From Bacillota bacterium LX-D (GTDB lineage: Bacteria > Bacillota > DUOV01 > Zhaonellaceae): a DNA stretch of 64,000 nt. The notes under the pieces were generated by a model. The model was not told the origin of the DNA and did no database searches. It worked only from the letters and a program-made list of their open reading frames with translations. This document shows, piece by piece, positions 27,463 through 36,288 of the stretch; the first letter of the stretch is position 1, and every line of letters starts with the position of its first letter. A program made the translations under genes and the position numbers. Where the stretch lies: assembly GCA_031628995.1 (NCBI GenBank), contig JAVLUO010000007.1, positions 45,535-109,534 of the forward strand. The letters are read 5' to 3'.

Positions 27463-28608
27463 TTAAATATACTCCCGGCATTTTTCAGTACTCAGCTTAA
27501 AAATGTACCTGATACTTTGCACAATTCTTTGAGCAGCCTTGCCGTCTCCATAGGGGTTAACAGCGTTGGCCATTTTTTCATAATAAAGAGGATCCGTTAG
27601 TAATCTTTTTGTTTCTGCATAAACACCATCAAAACCGGTACCTACTAAACTTACTGTACCTGCTTCCACAGCCTCTGGGCGTTCCGTAGTATCCCTTAAC
27701 ACTAGCACCGGTTTGCCCAAAGCAGGAGCCTCCTCCTGGAGCCCTCCAGAATCTGTCAGTACTAAATCAGCTCGTGCCATTAAATTCACGAAGGGCTGGT
27801 AATCTAATGGTTCAATTAAATGCACCTGAGGTAGGTTACCTAATACTTCATGGACTACGGACCGTACCTTAGGGTTTTTATGAACGGGAAAAACTATTTC
27901 AGTCTCTGGAAATTCTAGAGCAATTTCCCGCAGGCCGTTGAAAATCTGCCGCATGGGTTCACCCAAATTTTCCCTTCGATGTGCCGTAACTAGAATAACT
28001 CTTTTCGTAAAATCAACCTTATCTAATCCAGGTACTTGGGCTAAGGGAAAACTTTCCTGCACTGTAGCCAGAAGTGCATCGATAACCGTATTACCTGTCA
28101 CGGTTATTGCTTCTGGTGCGATATTTTCCCGTAATAAATTTTCCTTTGCTGTTGTTGTAGGGGCAAAATGAAAATCAGCAATTGCACCTGTTATCTTACG
28201 ATTCATTTCTTCCGGAAAAGGTGAATACTTATTTCCTGTTCTTAAGCCTGCTTCAACATGTCCAATGGCAATTTGACGGTAAAAAGCCCCTAAGGAAGCC
28301 ACACATGTAGTCGTCGTATCCCCATGGACTAGTACTAAATTAGGTTTTTCCTCCTCATATACTTTATCTAACCCCTCTAAAGCCCTAGTAGTAATCTGGG
28401 TTAAAGTTTGTTGGTTATGCATAATATCCAAGTCATAATCAGGCTTAATGGCAAAAAGATCTAAAACTTGGTCCAGCATTTCCCGGTGCTGTGCCGTTAC
28501 AGCTACTTTGCTAATAATTTCATTAGGGTATTTGGCTAATTCCTTAACTAAAGGAGCCATCTTTATAGCCTCCGGCCGAGTACCGAAAACGCACAAAACC
28601 TTAATCAT
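27463..28608 (-). CDS. wecB: UDP-N-acetylglucosamine 2-epimerase (non-hydrolysing)
   Basis: Interconverts UDP-GlcNAc and UDP-ManNAc for surface polysaccharide or teichoic acid linkage. The 381 residues contain the family motifs GTRPEAIKM, VHGDTTT, GHVEAGLRT and TDSGGLQEEA. It lies just ahead of the atp operon with a 164-base gap. The ATG has AAAGGCG upstream. Also called mnaA. Confidence 0.96.
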   Translation of the reverse strand: MIKVLCVFGTRPEAIKMAPLVKELAKYPNEIISKVAVTAQHREMLDQVLDLFAIKPDYDLDIMHNQQTLTQITTRALEGLDKVYEEEKPNLVLVHGDTTTTCVASLGAFYRQIAIGHVEAGLRTGNKYSPFPEEMNRKITGAIADFHFAPTTTAKENLLRENIAPEAITVTGNTVIDALLATVQESFPLAQVPGLDKVDFTKRVILVTAHRRENLGEPMRQIFNGLREIALEFPETEIVFPVHKNPKVRSVVHEVLGNLPQVHLIEPLDYQPFVNLMARADLVLTDSGGLQEEAPALGKPVLVLRDTTERPEAVEAGTVSLVGTGFDGVYAETKRLLTDPLYYEKMANAVNPYGDGKAAQRIVQSIRYIFKLSTEKCREYI

Positions 28609-28805
28609 TTCTTCACGCCTTTCTAAAGCTGTCCTTATTCATCATATATTTTATTGTAAAGCTATGTTTAGACTTGTTCAAGCAAAAAAATTTAATATTA
28701 GACATTATTCTTTTCCACTTTTTTTTAATTTTTACTTATATTTTTTTTAATCAAGGTAAAAATAAATTTTGTGCAGCAGAGAACATATAAAAAGGAGTTG
28801 AAAAA

Positions 28806-28994
28806 ATGATCAATTTAACAACTGCAGAAACCCTTTTCTTGCAAGAACATATGAGATCTTGCGAAGCAACAACAAAATTCCTTCAATTCGGCACTCAGAT
28901 CTGCTCAGATCCTAGATGCAAAAATATTTGTGAAACTATGGTTCGAGAGCATCAGCAACAAATGCAACGTTTCTCAAGCTTTATCAATTCTTAA
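28806..28994 (+). CDS. Small CotF-like spore coat protein
   Basis: 62 residues, helical, with three Cys and a Gln-rich end (REHQQQMQRF). It lies 18 bases before a CotF-family gene and shares its style, so a coat role is probable. AAAAGGAG precedes the ATG at good spacing. Sporulation-sigma control is likely, but no convincing promoter was read. Confidence 0.7.
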   Translation: MINLTTAETLFLQEHMRSCEATTKFLQFGTQICSDPRCKNICETMVREHQQQMQRFSSFINS

Positions 28995-29012
28995 TAATAA
29001 GGAGGGAATCTC

Positions 29013-29288
29013 ATGCAAAACTCTCAATTATCAGACCGGGATATTATGCAACTAATCCTAAATGAGCATAAATATTCTGCTCAAAGCCTCACAAATTTTG
29101 TTTTAGAATGTTCCAATATGGAACTTAGAAACGAAGCCTTAAGGGCGTTAGATATGACTTTAAAACATCAGCATCATATTTTTGAATTAATGAGCCAGCA
29201 AGGATGGTATCAACCTGCCATGGCTGATCAAAGTATGATTAGTTCAGCTCAAAACATGTTTAACCAAAATAGCTCAAATATGCAGTAA
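29013..29288 (+). CDS. Spore coat protein, CotF family
   Basis: 91 residues with the CotF pattern: LSDRDIMQLILNEHKYSAQSL at the start, a second helix and an MSQQGWYQP segment. CotF-type proteins are structural coat components. It follows the 28806 gene on the same strand with AAGGAGG upstream and ends in a strong terminator. Confidence 0.88.
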   Translation: MQNSQLSDRDIMQLILNEHKYSAQSLTNFVLECSNMELRNEALRALDMTLKHQHHIFELMSQQGWYQPAMADQSMISSAQNMFNQNSSNMQ

Positions 29289-29298
29289 GTTAAAAGTT

Positions 29299-29329
29299 CA
29301 AAGGCTATTGCACACAGCAATAGCCTTTG
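29299..29329. terminator. Bidirectional terminator
   Basis: A perfect 13-bp stem (CAAAGGCTATTGC and complement) with a five-base loop between convergent genes. Confidence 0.9.
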
Positions 29330-29331
29330 AT

Positions 29332-29727
29332 TTATACTTCTCCTTCATGCTCTTTAATTATTTTAACAGTCCCATTAACTTGCTCCTTTTTACAAACAAC
29401 TGTTAGCAGAAAAGGCGGAACCTGAGCTCGATTATAATTTTCGCCGTATCCTCCTACAGAAGGATCGCCGGAAAGTAATATTCTTGTTGATTGATCTGTT
29501 TCACTGTCTCCACTGTATAAGGTTAGGCCTGTTTGGGTAAATGCCTGTCCGGCAATTGGGTTGTTATATTCACTATTGGCATTAACTCCAAACTCGCTTA
29601 TTCTATCCAGTTGTACTTCCCTAAATCCTGCCTCTTCCAACGCCTTTAATGCCTTTTCAGCATTTGTACTGCTTTTAAAAGTTGCCAGAATAGACTGTTC
29701 GTCACTTTTTAGTTTCACCTTAAACAC
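29332..29727 (-). CDS. Uncharacterised 131-residue protein
   Basis: No family recognised with confidence. Residues 10-50 (ATFKSSTNAEKALKALEEAGF) read as a beta-alpha-beta unit similar to YflT or general-stress-protein folds; the middle is rich in Gly, Asn and Ser, and the C-terminus ends with a strand and helix (VVCKKEQVNGTVKIIKEHEGEV). The start is GTG 29727 close to AGGAGGG, with a later GTG possible. It lies directly after the broken catalase gene on the same strand. Confidence 0.65.
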   Translation of the reverse strand: MFKVKLKSDEQSILATFKSSTNAEKALKALEEAGFREVQLDRISEFGVNANSEYNNPIAGQAFTQTGLTLYSGDSETDQSTRILLSGDPSVGGYGENYNRAQVPPFLLTVVCKKEQVNGTVKIIKEHEGEV

Positions 29728-29741
29728 CTTCCCTCCTAAAA

Positions 29742-29960
29742 TTAGTGTTGCACTGGACTTTGCGGCACATCAGCTGCTATGTCCATAAATACATCTTTAA
29801 TGGCTGGATCTTTAATTCTGAAACTTTGCGTTATATATTGCATTGCTGCCTTTAATTCTCCTTGAGGGCCTCCTAGCTGTTCTTGCAGCATTGCTGCATA
29901 AGTAGGATTAGGTCTCTCAATTTGGACCATTTCCAATAACTTTTTATCATGTTTAAACAT
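29742..29960 (-). pseudogene. Manganese catalase (CotJC-like) N-terminal fragment
   Basis: The first 62 residues match the start of Mn-catalase/CotJC proteins: MFKHDKKL, ERPNP, and LGGPQGELKAAMQY with the first metal ligand Glu35, then KDVFMDIA. After IA the family would continue with a Glu-Glu-x-x-His metal site; here the frame continues ADVPQSPVQH and stops, so about 130-220 residues are missing. The rest is not in another frame nearby. ATG 29960 has GGAG upstream at seven bases. Translation of the stub is possible. Confidence 0.8.
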
Positions 29961-30129
29961 ATTTAGTCTCCTTCGCCATTTTATCATCGTGGGTCAATTT
30001 TAGTTTTACCTTGAAAGAAAGCTTTATACTTATTTAATTTGTATTGCAGCAGAAAACACTAACAATTCGACAAAAAATTAAACTAAAATTATTCTAGACG
30101 CAAATTACATCTGCCTTAATTGATTATAT

Positions 30130-30164
30130 AAAAGTAGGGCCCAACATACTTGAGCCCTACTTTT
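30130..30164 (-). terminator. Terminator after the deaminase gene
   Basis: An 11-bp stem (AAAAGTAGGGC and complement) with a 13-base loop and a TTTTAT tail on the minus strand, right after the stop at 30166. Confidence 0.85.
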
Positions 30165-30165
30165 A

Positions 30166-30636
30166 CTAAACATTTTTCTTTTCTAAATTTACTTCTTTTA
30201 TGGAACCATTACATTCTAAATAAACAACTCTACTTAGCATGGCATTTTTAATCATTCTTTGACATATTAGACAAGGCTCTCCTGAGGCTGCTGTACCATC
30301 GGAATTAAAGCCTGCAATATAAATTGTTCCACCCTTCATTTTTACAGGGTCGCCGTTGATAATGGCATTCTGTTCAGCATGAACTGCAGCGCATAATTCG
30401 TAACGCTCACCTTTAGGTATCTTTAATTCCTCCCGCACGCATTTGGCTGCATCTACACAATTTATTTCCCCCCGGGCAGATCCATTAAACCCTGTACTAA
30501 CAATTACTTTGTCCTTCACTATTACAGCACCGTAGGAACGTCTTAGGCAAGTGGAACGTTTAGATATAACCTGGGCAATTTCAATAAAATATTCATCCCA
30601 AGTAGGTCTTTTAGTTCTAAATTTATTTAGTCCCAA
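30166..30636 (-). CDS. comEB: Deoxycytidylate deaminase-like protein
   Basis: Zinc enzyme that converts dCMP to dUMP. The zinc ligands are readable: His and Glu in VHAEQN and the Cys pair in GEPCLICQ. The TTG at 30636 is preferred because AGGTGA lies eight bases upstream; the ATG at 30657 is an alternative. It overlaps the end of upp by about 14 bases. The length of about 156 residues is normal. Confidence 0.92.
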   Translation of the reverse strand: MGLNKFRTKRPTWDEYFIEIAQVISKRSTCLRRSYGAVIVKDKVIVSTGFNGSARGEINCVDAAKCVREELKIPKGERYELCAAVHAEQNAIINGDPVKMKGGTIYIAGFNSDGTAASGEPCLICQRMIKNAMLSRVVYLECNGSIKEVNLEKKNV

Positions 30637-31252
30637 ACAATCTGTCACCTGCATCACCTAAACCAGGTACTATATAACCATGGTCATTTAAACATTCATC
30701 AACGGAAGCAGTAAAAATATCCACATCGGGATGTTCCTCTTGTACCCTTTTAACTCCTTCAGGAGCAGCAATTAAACACATTAATTTAATATTTTTGACA
30801 CCTCGTTTTTTCATAAAGGAGATGGCTGCAGAAGCAGAACCCCCTGTAGCTAACATAGGATCTACCAAAATTAAATCCCTTTCTGTCACATCTGTCGGCA
30901 GCTTACAGTAATATTCTACAGGCTGCAAAGTATCCGGATCCCGGTATAAGCCTACATGTCCAACTTTAGCAGCTGGAATCAACTTTAACATTCCATTAAC
31001 CATGCCCAATCCCGCCCGCAAGATTGGAATAATACCTACTTTTCGGCCTGCAATCACCTTGGTTTTACAAATACGCAATGGTGTCTTTACTTCAATTTCT
31101 TGCAGGGGAAAGTCTCTAGTTACTTCATAAGCCATTAATAACGCCACTTCTTCAACTAACTCTCTGAAATCCTTAGAACCAGTTTCTTCATCCCTAATTA
31201 AACTTAATTTGTGTTGAATTAAGGGATGGTCTAAAACATGTACCTTGGACAT
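30623..31252 (-). CDS. upp: Uracil phosphoribosyltransferase
   Basis: Salvages uracil to UMP using PRPP. 209 residues with the PRPP loop in [11 protein letters not shown] and the uracil-binding [18 protein letters not shown] end. GAGGAGG precedes the ATG. Coupled to the deaminase gene by overlap. Confidence 0.98.
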   Translation of the reverse strand: MSKVHVLDHPLIQHKLSLIRDEETGSKDFRELVEEVALLMAYEVTRDFPLQEIEVKTPLRICKTKVIAGRKVGIIPILRAGLGMVNGMLKLIPAAKVGHVGLYRDPDTLQPVEYYCKLPTDVTERDLILVDPMLATGGSASAAISFMKKRGVKNIKLMCLIAAPEGVKRVQEEHPDVDIFTASVDECLNDHGYIVPGLGDAGDRLFGTK

Positions 31253-31290
31253 AGTTTTAACCTCCTCAAATCTAGTAGCAATCTAGCAAT

Positions 31291-31836
31291 TTATTTACAA
31301 TAAACTGCCCTTTGGCCTCCAATTAGTTTTGGCCTGGTATAAGCCAAGGTGAGGTGGGCAGAACCTATTTGCTTAAGAGGCAATCGAACAGGGATTACAA
31401 CTGGTTTTAAATGCATCCCTATAAAGGTATCTCCAATATCCAGCCCTGCATGTGCTTTGATTGTTTCTACAACAACAGGCTTATGAAAATTCTTATACGC
31501 CGCTGCCCCTAAGGAACCACCGGCTTTAGGCACAGGAATAACCGTAACTTCCTCTAAACCATACTGCAATGCTGCTGCTTCTTCTAGGACGATTGCCCTG
31601 TTCAAATGCTCACAGCACTGAACTGCTAAAAAAATATTTTTTGCTTTTAAAGGTTCTAATATTTCCCGTAAAACTACTTCAGCAATTTTCTCATTTGATG
31701 CTGTGCCAATTTTATGTCCTGCTATTTCGCTGGTACTACAGCCAACAACTACGATCTGCCCAGCTTTTAAACTAGCTGCTTCTAGCAGCCCTCCAATAGC
31801 CTGCCTTGTTTCATGGGCAATTTGCTCTAAGTTCAT
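31291..31836 (-). CDS. ywlG: TIGR01440/DUF436 family protein YwlG
   Basis: 181 residues; the VVGCSTSEIAGHKIGT segment and the Gly-rich LTLAYTRPKLIGGQRAVY end are typical of this conserved, uncharacterised family. It lies between rpiB and upp as in B. subtilis, except that glyA is missing. The ribosome binding site is weak. Confidence 0.9.
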   Translation of the reverse strand: MNLEQIAHETRQAIGGLLEAASLKAGQIVVVGCSTSEIAGHKIGTASNEKIAEVVLREILEPLKAKNIFLAVQCCEHLNRAIVLEEAAALQYGLEEVTVIPVPKAGGSLGAAAYKNFHKPVVVETIKAHAGLDIGDTFIGMHLKPVVIPVRLPLKQIGSAHLTLAYTRPKLIGGQRAVYCK

Positions 31837-31854
31837 CTTTTCAACCCGCTTTAA

Positions 31855-32304
31855 TTATTTAAAATATTTTTGTTCTATTTCTTTAATCTTGGCTATCCGT
31901 CGGCTATGCCTGCCGCCAGCAAATTCGGTTTTTAGCCAAATATCCACAATGTCTAAAGCCAACCCTGGGCCAATTACTCTTTCCCCCATAGTTAAGATAT
32001 TAGCATCGTTATGTTCTCTAGAAGCACGCGCTGAAAAAGTATCGTTACAAAGGGCAGCCCGAATCCCGGGAACTTTATTGGCTGCAATTCCTATGCCAAT
32101 ACCTGTACCGCAAATTAAGATTCCCCGATCATACTGACCTTCAGCTACGGCCTCTGCTACCTTTAGAGCATAATCTGGATAATCTACGGAATCGACGCCC
32201 ATAGTTCCGAAATCTGTAAGTTCCACATCCTTCGCTTGAAGATAGGCAACGACTTTTTCTTTCAAAGCGTACCCGCCATGATCTGATCCTATTGCTATTT
32301 TCAT
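31855..32304 (-). CDS. rpiB: Ribose-5-phosphate isomerase B
   Basis: Interconverts ribose 5-phosphate and ribulose 5-phosphate. 149 residues with SDHGGYALKE and the catalytic Cys in LICGTGIGIGIAANK. AGGTGA precedes the ATG. Confidence 0.97.
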   Translation of the reverse strand: MKIAIGSDHGGYALKEKVVAYLQAKDVELTDFGTMGVDSVDYPDYALKVAEAVAEGQYDRGILICGTGIGIGIAANKVPGIRAALCNDTFSARASREHNDANILTMGERVIGPGLALDIVDIWLKTEFAGGRHSRRIAKIKEIEQKYFK

Positions 32305-32386
32305 TTCATCACCTCGATATTATAAGAGCTAGGCATGTCCTATAGATTAGCCTAAGTTTTTTTCTACAAATACAGCTTAGATTCCT

Positions 32387-32860
32387 TTAACTACCTAAAT
32401 TCTGTCCGGCAAATTTTTGCACCGCTTTTCGCACTGCTTTTTCCAGCTCAGAAGCAGTACTGCGGTATACTTCCAAAGGTTGTCCAAATGGATCGGATAC
32501 ATCTTGCTGAGGGTTTTCCCCTATGTACTCATAAAGGGTAAAAGTCTTCTCCCCGAACTCTGGATGCAATGCTAAAATCTGCCTTTTATGGCTCTTAGTC
32601 ATCGTAAGGACTAAATCAGCTGCTAAAAGCAGTTCTTTATCCAGTGCCCTGGAACGATGAGCTGATAAATCAATATTTTTCTCTTGCAAAGCAGCTACAG
32701 CATTGTCTGAGGCAGGAGAACCATTAAAAGCAAATGTACCTGCAGAAGCCACCTTCATACATGCTAGTAAATTGTTTTTTTGCATATAGTCCTTAGCCAA
32801 TGCTTCCGCCATACTACTGCGGCAAGTATTGCCTGTACAAACAAATAAAATTTCCTTCAA
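32387..32860 (-). CDS. ywlE: Low-molecular-weight phosphatase, YwlE-like protein arginine phosphatase
   Basis: 157 residues with the phosphate loop CTGNTCRSS at the N-terminus and the acid DPFG near residue 118. Thr in CTGNTCRS, as in YwlE, favours phosphoarginine over phosphotyrosine. The TTG start has GGAGG nine bases upstream. Neighbours rpiB and mntP are as in Bacillus. Confidence 0.93.
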   Translation of the reverse strand: MKEILFVCTGNTCRSSMAEALAKDYMQKNNLLACMKVASAGTFAFNGSPASDNAVAALQEKNIDLSAHRSRALDKELLLAADLVLTMTKSHKRQILALHPEFGEKTFTLYEYIGENPQQDVSDPFGQPLEVYRSTASELEKAVRKAVQKFAGQNLGS

Positions 32861-32932
32861 AGAGAACTACCTCCACTAAGCCATGTACTTCCCCGGCCTA
32901 AACTATCCTAAGGCAGGGACCTTTTCATTAGA

Positions 32933-33490
32933 CTAAGAAAACATTTTAACACCAATTAGCACCAAAATTAGACCACCAATGATTTGGGCCTTTTCCCCTA
33001 ACCAATGTCCTAGTTTTTTGCCCAATAGAAAGCCAGTGGCAGTCATTAAACCTGCGACTAACCCCATTATTAAAACAGTTAGCTGCAAACTAACTTGGAT
33101 AGTTCCTAATCCAAAACCAACAGTTAGTGCATCTAAACTTACACTTAACGCTAGAATCATTACCTCCCAAAGACTATTATAAGCTTTAGGAATAGCCTCA
33201 GCTACATTTGTTAATTCCTTGTTGCTTTTTAAGCCCTCTCTCAGCATTTGTATACCTATAAAAAGCAAAACAATGGCCCCAATAAAGGAAGCAAAGCGAC
33301 CTATTGCCTTACCCAAAAGGGAACCTAAAAATAAACCTATCAAAGGCATAAATATATGAAAAGCACAAATTAGAAGTGAAATAAATATAATTCTACGCCA
33401 TTTAATCCCAACTAAACCAATACCAACAGCCATTGAAAAGGCATCTGTTCCTAAGGCAACGGCCACCAGCCATACTGTTCCTAGCGTCAT
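32933..33490 (-). CDS. mntP: Manganese efflux pump MntP
   Basis: 185 residues, six membrane segments, with the paired Asp motifs ALGTDAFSMAVG and SVSLDALTVGFG that carry Mn2+. Protects against excess manganese. AGGTATAT precedes the ATG. In B. subtilis, mntP lies between tsaC and ywlE; here a ZIP transporter gene is inserted before tsaC. Confidence 0.95.
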   Translation of the reverse strand: MTLGTVWLVAVALGTDAFSMAVGIGLVGIKWRRIIFISLLICAFHIFMPLIGLFLGSLLGKAIGRFASFIGAIVLLFIGIQMLREGLKSNKELTNVAEAIPKAYNSLWEVMILALSVSLDALTVGFGLGTIQVSLQLTVLIMGLVAGLMTATGFLLGKKLGHWLGEKAQIIGGLILVLIGVKMFS

Positions 33491-33517
33491 AATTTATATA
33501 CCTACTTTCATGTACTG

Positions 33518-34243
33518 TTACTCAAGCACACCTAACAATAATATGACCACAAATCCCAAAATCATTCCGCAGAAAGCATAATTGGGATGATGCTTACGGG
33601 ATTCGGGTACAATTTCCCAAAATACTATATAACTCATGGCACCTGCTGCCATAGCTAGCAAAAAAGAAATATATAAAGGTGAGATGCTTACGATGATTAG
33701 TCCAATTAAAGTCCCAATAGGGGTAAAGATACTAACTAACCCCACAATACTTAAAATGCGACGGACCGACAGTCCGCTCATATACAAAGGGGCGGCAGTA
33801 ACCATTCCTTCTGGTATGTTATGCAGCCCTATCGCAATGGAAAGGAGCCAGCCTAATTTAGTGTCGGCGCTAAAACCAGCTGCTATGGCAATCCCTTCTG
33901 GTAAATCATGGAGCGCAATGCCAATAGAAATTAGATAACCCATTCGTCGCAGATAACTGTTAGTGCTATTTTTATTTTTTCTATTTAAATAAACAAGAAT
34001 TTTATTTAAAATTTTTAATAAAACTATGCCAAAAACAAATCCTAGCAGCAATGTTTTTAAACTGCCATATTCTAAAGAAGAAGGTATTAAATCCGTCGTC
34101 ACAACACTAAACATCATTCCCGCGGCTAGACCAAAAAACACAGCCAGCGTTTTTGCGGAAGGCTTACCAAAAGCAGCAATAATTAGGGCCCCTACTAAAG
34201 TCGCCAGACCGGCAAGCACACTTAATAAAAGAGTATCAAACAT
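33518..34243 (-). CDS. ZIP family metal transporter
   Basis: 241 residues with about eight membrane segments. The metal-site motifs are readable in segments 4 and 5: ALHDLPEGIAI and IGLHNIPEGM. ZIP proteins usually import Zn2+, Mn2+ or Fe2+. ATG 34243 has GGAGG five bases upstream; the earlier ATG at 34255 overlaps that site. It is encoded beside the exporter gene mntP. Confidence 0.94.
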   Translation of the reverse strand: MFDTLLLSVLAGLATLVGALIIAAFGKPSAKTLAVFFGLAAGMMFSVVTTDLIPSSLEYGSLKTLLLGFVFGIVLLKILNKILVYLNRKNKNSTNSYLRRMGYLISIGIALHDLPEGIAIAAGFSADTKLGWLLSIAIGLHNIPEGMVTAAPLYMSGLSVRRILSIVGLVSIFTPIGTLIGLIIVSISPLYISFLLAMAAGAMSYIVFWEIVPESRKHHPNYAFCGMILGFVVILLLGVLE

Positions 34244-34309
34244 TTTAGCCTCCATGCCTGGAAAAATTCGCCGTAGCTACATAATAACTATGCGTTTTTG
34301 GGCTAAATA

Positions 34310-35395
34310 TTACTCTTCGTTAGCGTAAATTACCCTATGACCTGCAGATTTTTTTAAACGGTTCATAATAGCTCTCCCCATGCCAACTTCAGGAAAAGTC
34401 TGTCCGAATACTATATCTAAATGATAACGATCACAGTTGCGCAGTGCATTAAAAAGTCTAGCTGCTACTTCCGCCAAATCTTCTTCTGAACCTAAGATTT
34501 CCCAATGATCGGGAGAAGTTAAATCTTTGCAGCGGAAAAGCAGTTCCTCTGTCCCTAAAATGCCGACTCTCCTGCCCTGTTCCTGATATTCCTGTACCAG
34601 TTTCTGCATCCTTTTAGCAACTTGCCCGGGATTCCCCTCAACTAAATAAACTTCCGCTTTAGGTGCATAATGGGTATATTTCATTCCCGGTGCCCTAGGC
34701 ACAATGCCTTCAAGTATACTTTCATTACTTAAAGCAGGGTCTAATTCAACTTTTGCAAGTACCTTCCTTAATTGTTCCAGGGTAATCCCACCGGGACGAA
34801 GAATCAAAGGAGGATCTACAGTTAAATCGAGAACTGTAGATTCCACCCCCACATTGGCCTTTCCCCCATCTAAAACCATATCTATTTTATCCGCTAAGTC
34901 TTTTAGAACATGAAGACCTGTTGTGGGGCTAGGTTTACCTGATAGGTTGGCACTTGGAGCAGCAATAGGTACTCTAGCTGCTTTAATTAAGGTTAAAGCC
35001 ACCGGATGGGCTGGTATTCTAATAGCCACAGTTTCGATTCCAGCAGTGACAGCAGATGGTACAATGGAACTTTTTGGGAAAATTAGTGTTAAAGGCCCTG
35101 GCCAAAAAAGCTTCATTAATTTTTCAGCTTCTTGCGGAATAGAGCTAACCAAAGGAGCAACATCTTTAGGATTAGCAATATGGACAATTAAAGGGTTATC
35201 CCCAGGCCTTCCTTTTGCTCGAAATATTTTAGACACAGCTTGGGGATCTAAAGCATTTGCTCCCAGTCCGTAAACAGTTTCCGTAGGAAAAGCTACAGTT
35301 CCTCCCCTTCTAATAATTTCTGCAGCTTCCTGAATAGGCGGCAAAGAAGGAACCTTTGGATCAATCTTATAATACTTAGTGATTATTTTTTTCAT
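34310..35395 (-). CDS. tsaC: L-threonylcarbamoyladenylate synthase
   Basis: Makes the activated intermediate for the t6A37 tRNA modification. The 361 residues comprise the YrdC/Sua5 domain (FPTETVYGLGANA, ARPGDNPLIVH-like RPGDNPLIVH, PIAAPSANLSG) and a C-terminal Sua5 domain from about residue 230. Named ywlC in B. subtilis, at the same position next to prmC. Confidence 0.96.
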   Translation of the reverse strand: MKKIITKYYKIDPKVPSLPPIQEAAEIIRRGGTVAFPTETVYGLGANALDPQAVSKIFRAKGRPGDNPLIVHIANPKDVAPLVSSIPQEAEKLMKLFWPGPLTLIFPKSSIVPSAVTAGIETVAIRIPAHPVALTLIKAARVPIAAPSANLSGKPSPTTGLHVLKDLADKIDMVLDGGKANVGVESTVLDLTVDPPLILRPGGITLEQLRKVLAKVELDPALSNESILEGIVPRAPGMKYTHYAPKAEVYLVEGNPGQVAKRMQKLVQEYQEQGRRVGILGTEELLFRCKDLTSPDHWEILGSEEDLAEVAARLFNALRNCDRYHLDIVFGQTFPEVGMGRAIMNRLKKSAGHRVIYANEE

Positions 35396-35414
35396 TTAAT
35401 ACACCAACTTTTCT

Positions 35415-36287
35415 TTATGAAAAATCAGATTTTTTAGCCAATACTACTCTCTCTAAGCCAGCATAGTCTTTGAAAGTTTGAATATTTGTAAATTTGCCAG
35501 CCAGCAACTTTGCTACGGATTCACTTTGCTCACAACCAATTTCCATAGCTAACCAACCACCGCTAGCCAAAAGCTTAGGGGCTTCTTCAGCTAGACGCCG
35601 GTAAAAAACTAAACCATCCGTCCCTCCATCCAAGGCCAAATGGGGTTCGTAAGTCACCTCTGGCTGTAATAGAGGAAGCTGCTCTGTGGGAATATAAGGA
35701 GGATTTGAAACAATTATATCAAATTTACTATTTTCCTTAAGAAAAGGTTGTAATAAATCGCCTTGGACAAAATCTATCTTAACTCCAGCTCTTGCAGAGT
35801 TCTCTCTAGCCACTTCCAGTGCCTGTGCAGAAATATCTACGGCAGATACTTGTGCTTCCGTCCAAAACCTTTTTAGAGCAACAGCAATTGCACCGCTGCC
35901 AGTACCCACATCTACGATACGTGAATTCAAAGGAGTTTTTCCCTTTAATTTTAAAACTTCTTCCACCAAAATTCCTGTATCATCTCGGGGAATAAGTACA
36001 CTAGGGTTTACTTGAAACTCAATTGACATAAATTCCTGCCGCCCAAGTAGATATTGCAAGGGATAATGGGTGGCCCTCTGACCAACCAGTTTACGGAAAG
36101 ACTGCTGCTTAGCTGAATCAATCTTGGAAAATAAATTTGTGAGCAGTTTTACGCGATCCCAACTTAAAACATAGGCCAAGATTACTTCTGCTTCCAACCG
36201 GGCACTTGAAATACTGCTTTTCTGTAAAAAAGGAACCGCCCAGGAAAGTTCTGTCTTCACTGTCGGCGGTTCATTATTTATGGCCAC
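35415..36287 (-). CDS. prmC: Peptide chain release factor N5-glutamine methyltransferase
   Basis: Methylates the GGQ glutamine of release factors using SAM. 290 residues: an N-terminal helical domain, the SAM loop VDVGTGSGAIAV and the NPPY catalytic motif in SNPPYIPT. The GTG start lies two bases after the prfA stop, with AAGGTGG upstream. Confidence 0.97.
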   Translation of the reverse strand: MAINNEPPTVKTELSWAVPFLQKSSISSARLEAEVILAYVLSWDRVKLLTNLFSKIDSAKQQSFRKLVGQRATHYPLQYLLGRQEFMSIEFQVNPSVLIPRDDTGILVEEVLKLKGKTPLNSRIVDVGTGSGAIAVALKRFWTEAQVSAVDISAQALEVARENSARAGVKIDFVQGDLLQPFLKENSKFDIIVSNPPYIPTEQLPLLQPEVTYEPHLALDGGTDGLVFYRRLAEEAPKLLASGGWLAMEIGCEQSESVAKLLAGKFTNIQTFKDYAGLERVVLAKKSDFS

Positions 36288-36288
36288 T

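Noticed and set aside
30066..30072. A second perfect Spo0A-box core, TGTCGAA on the minus strand, about 106 bases before the broken catalase gene
   Set aside because: This heptamer is expected several times by chance in 64 kb, and the downstream gene is a remnant, so the context does not support regulation.
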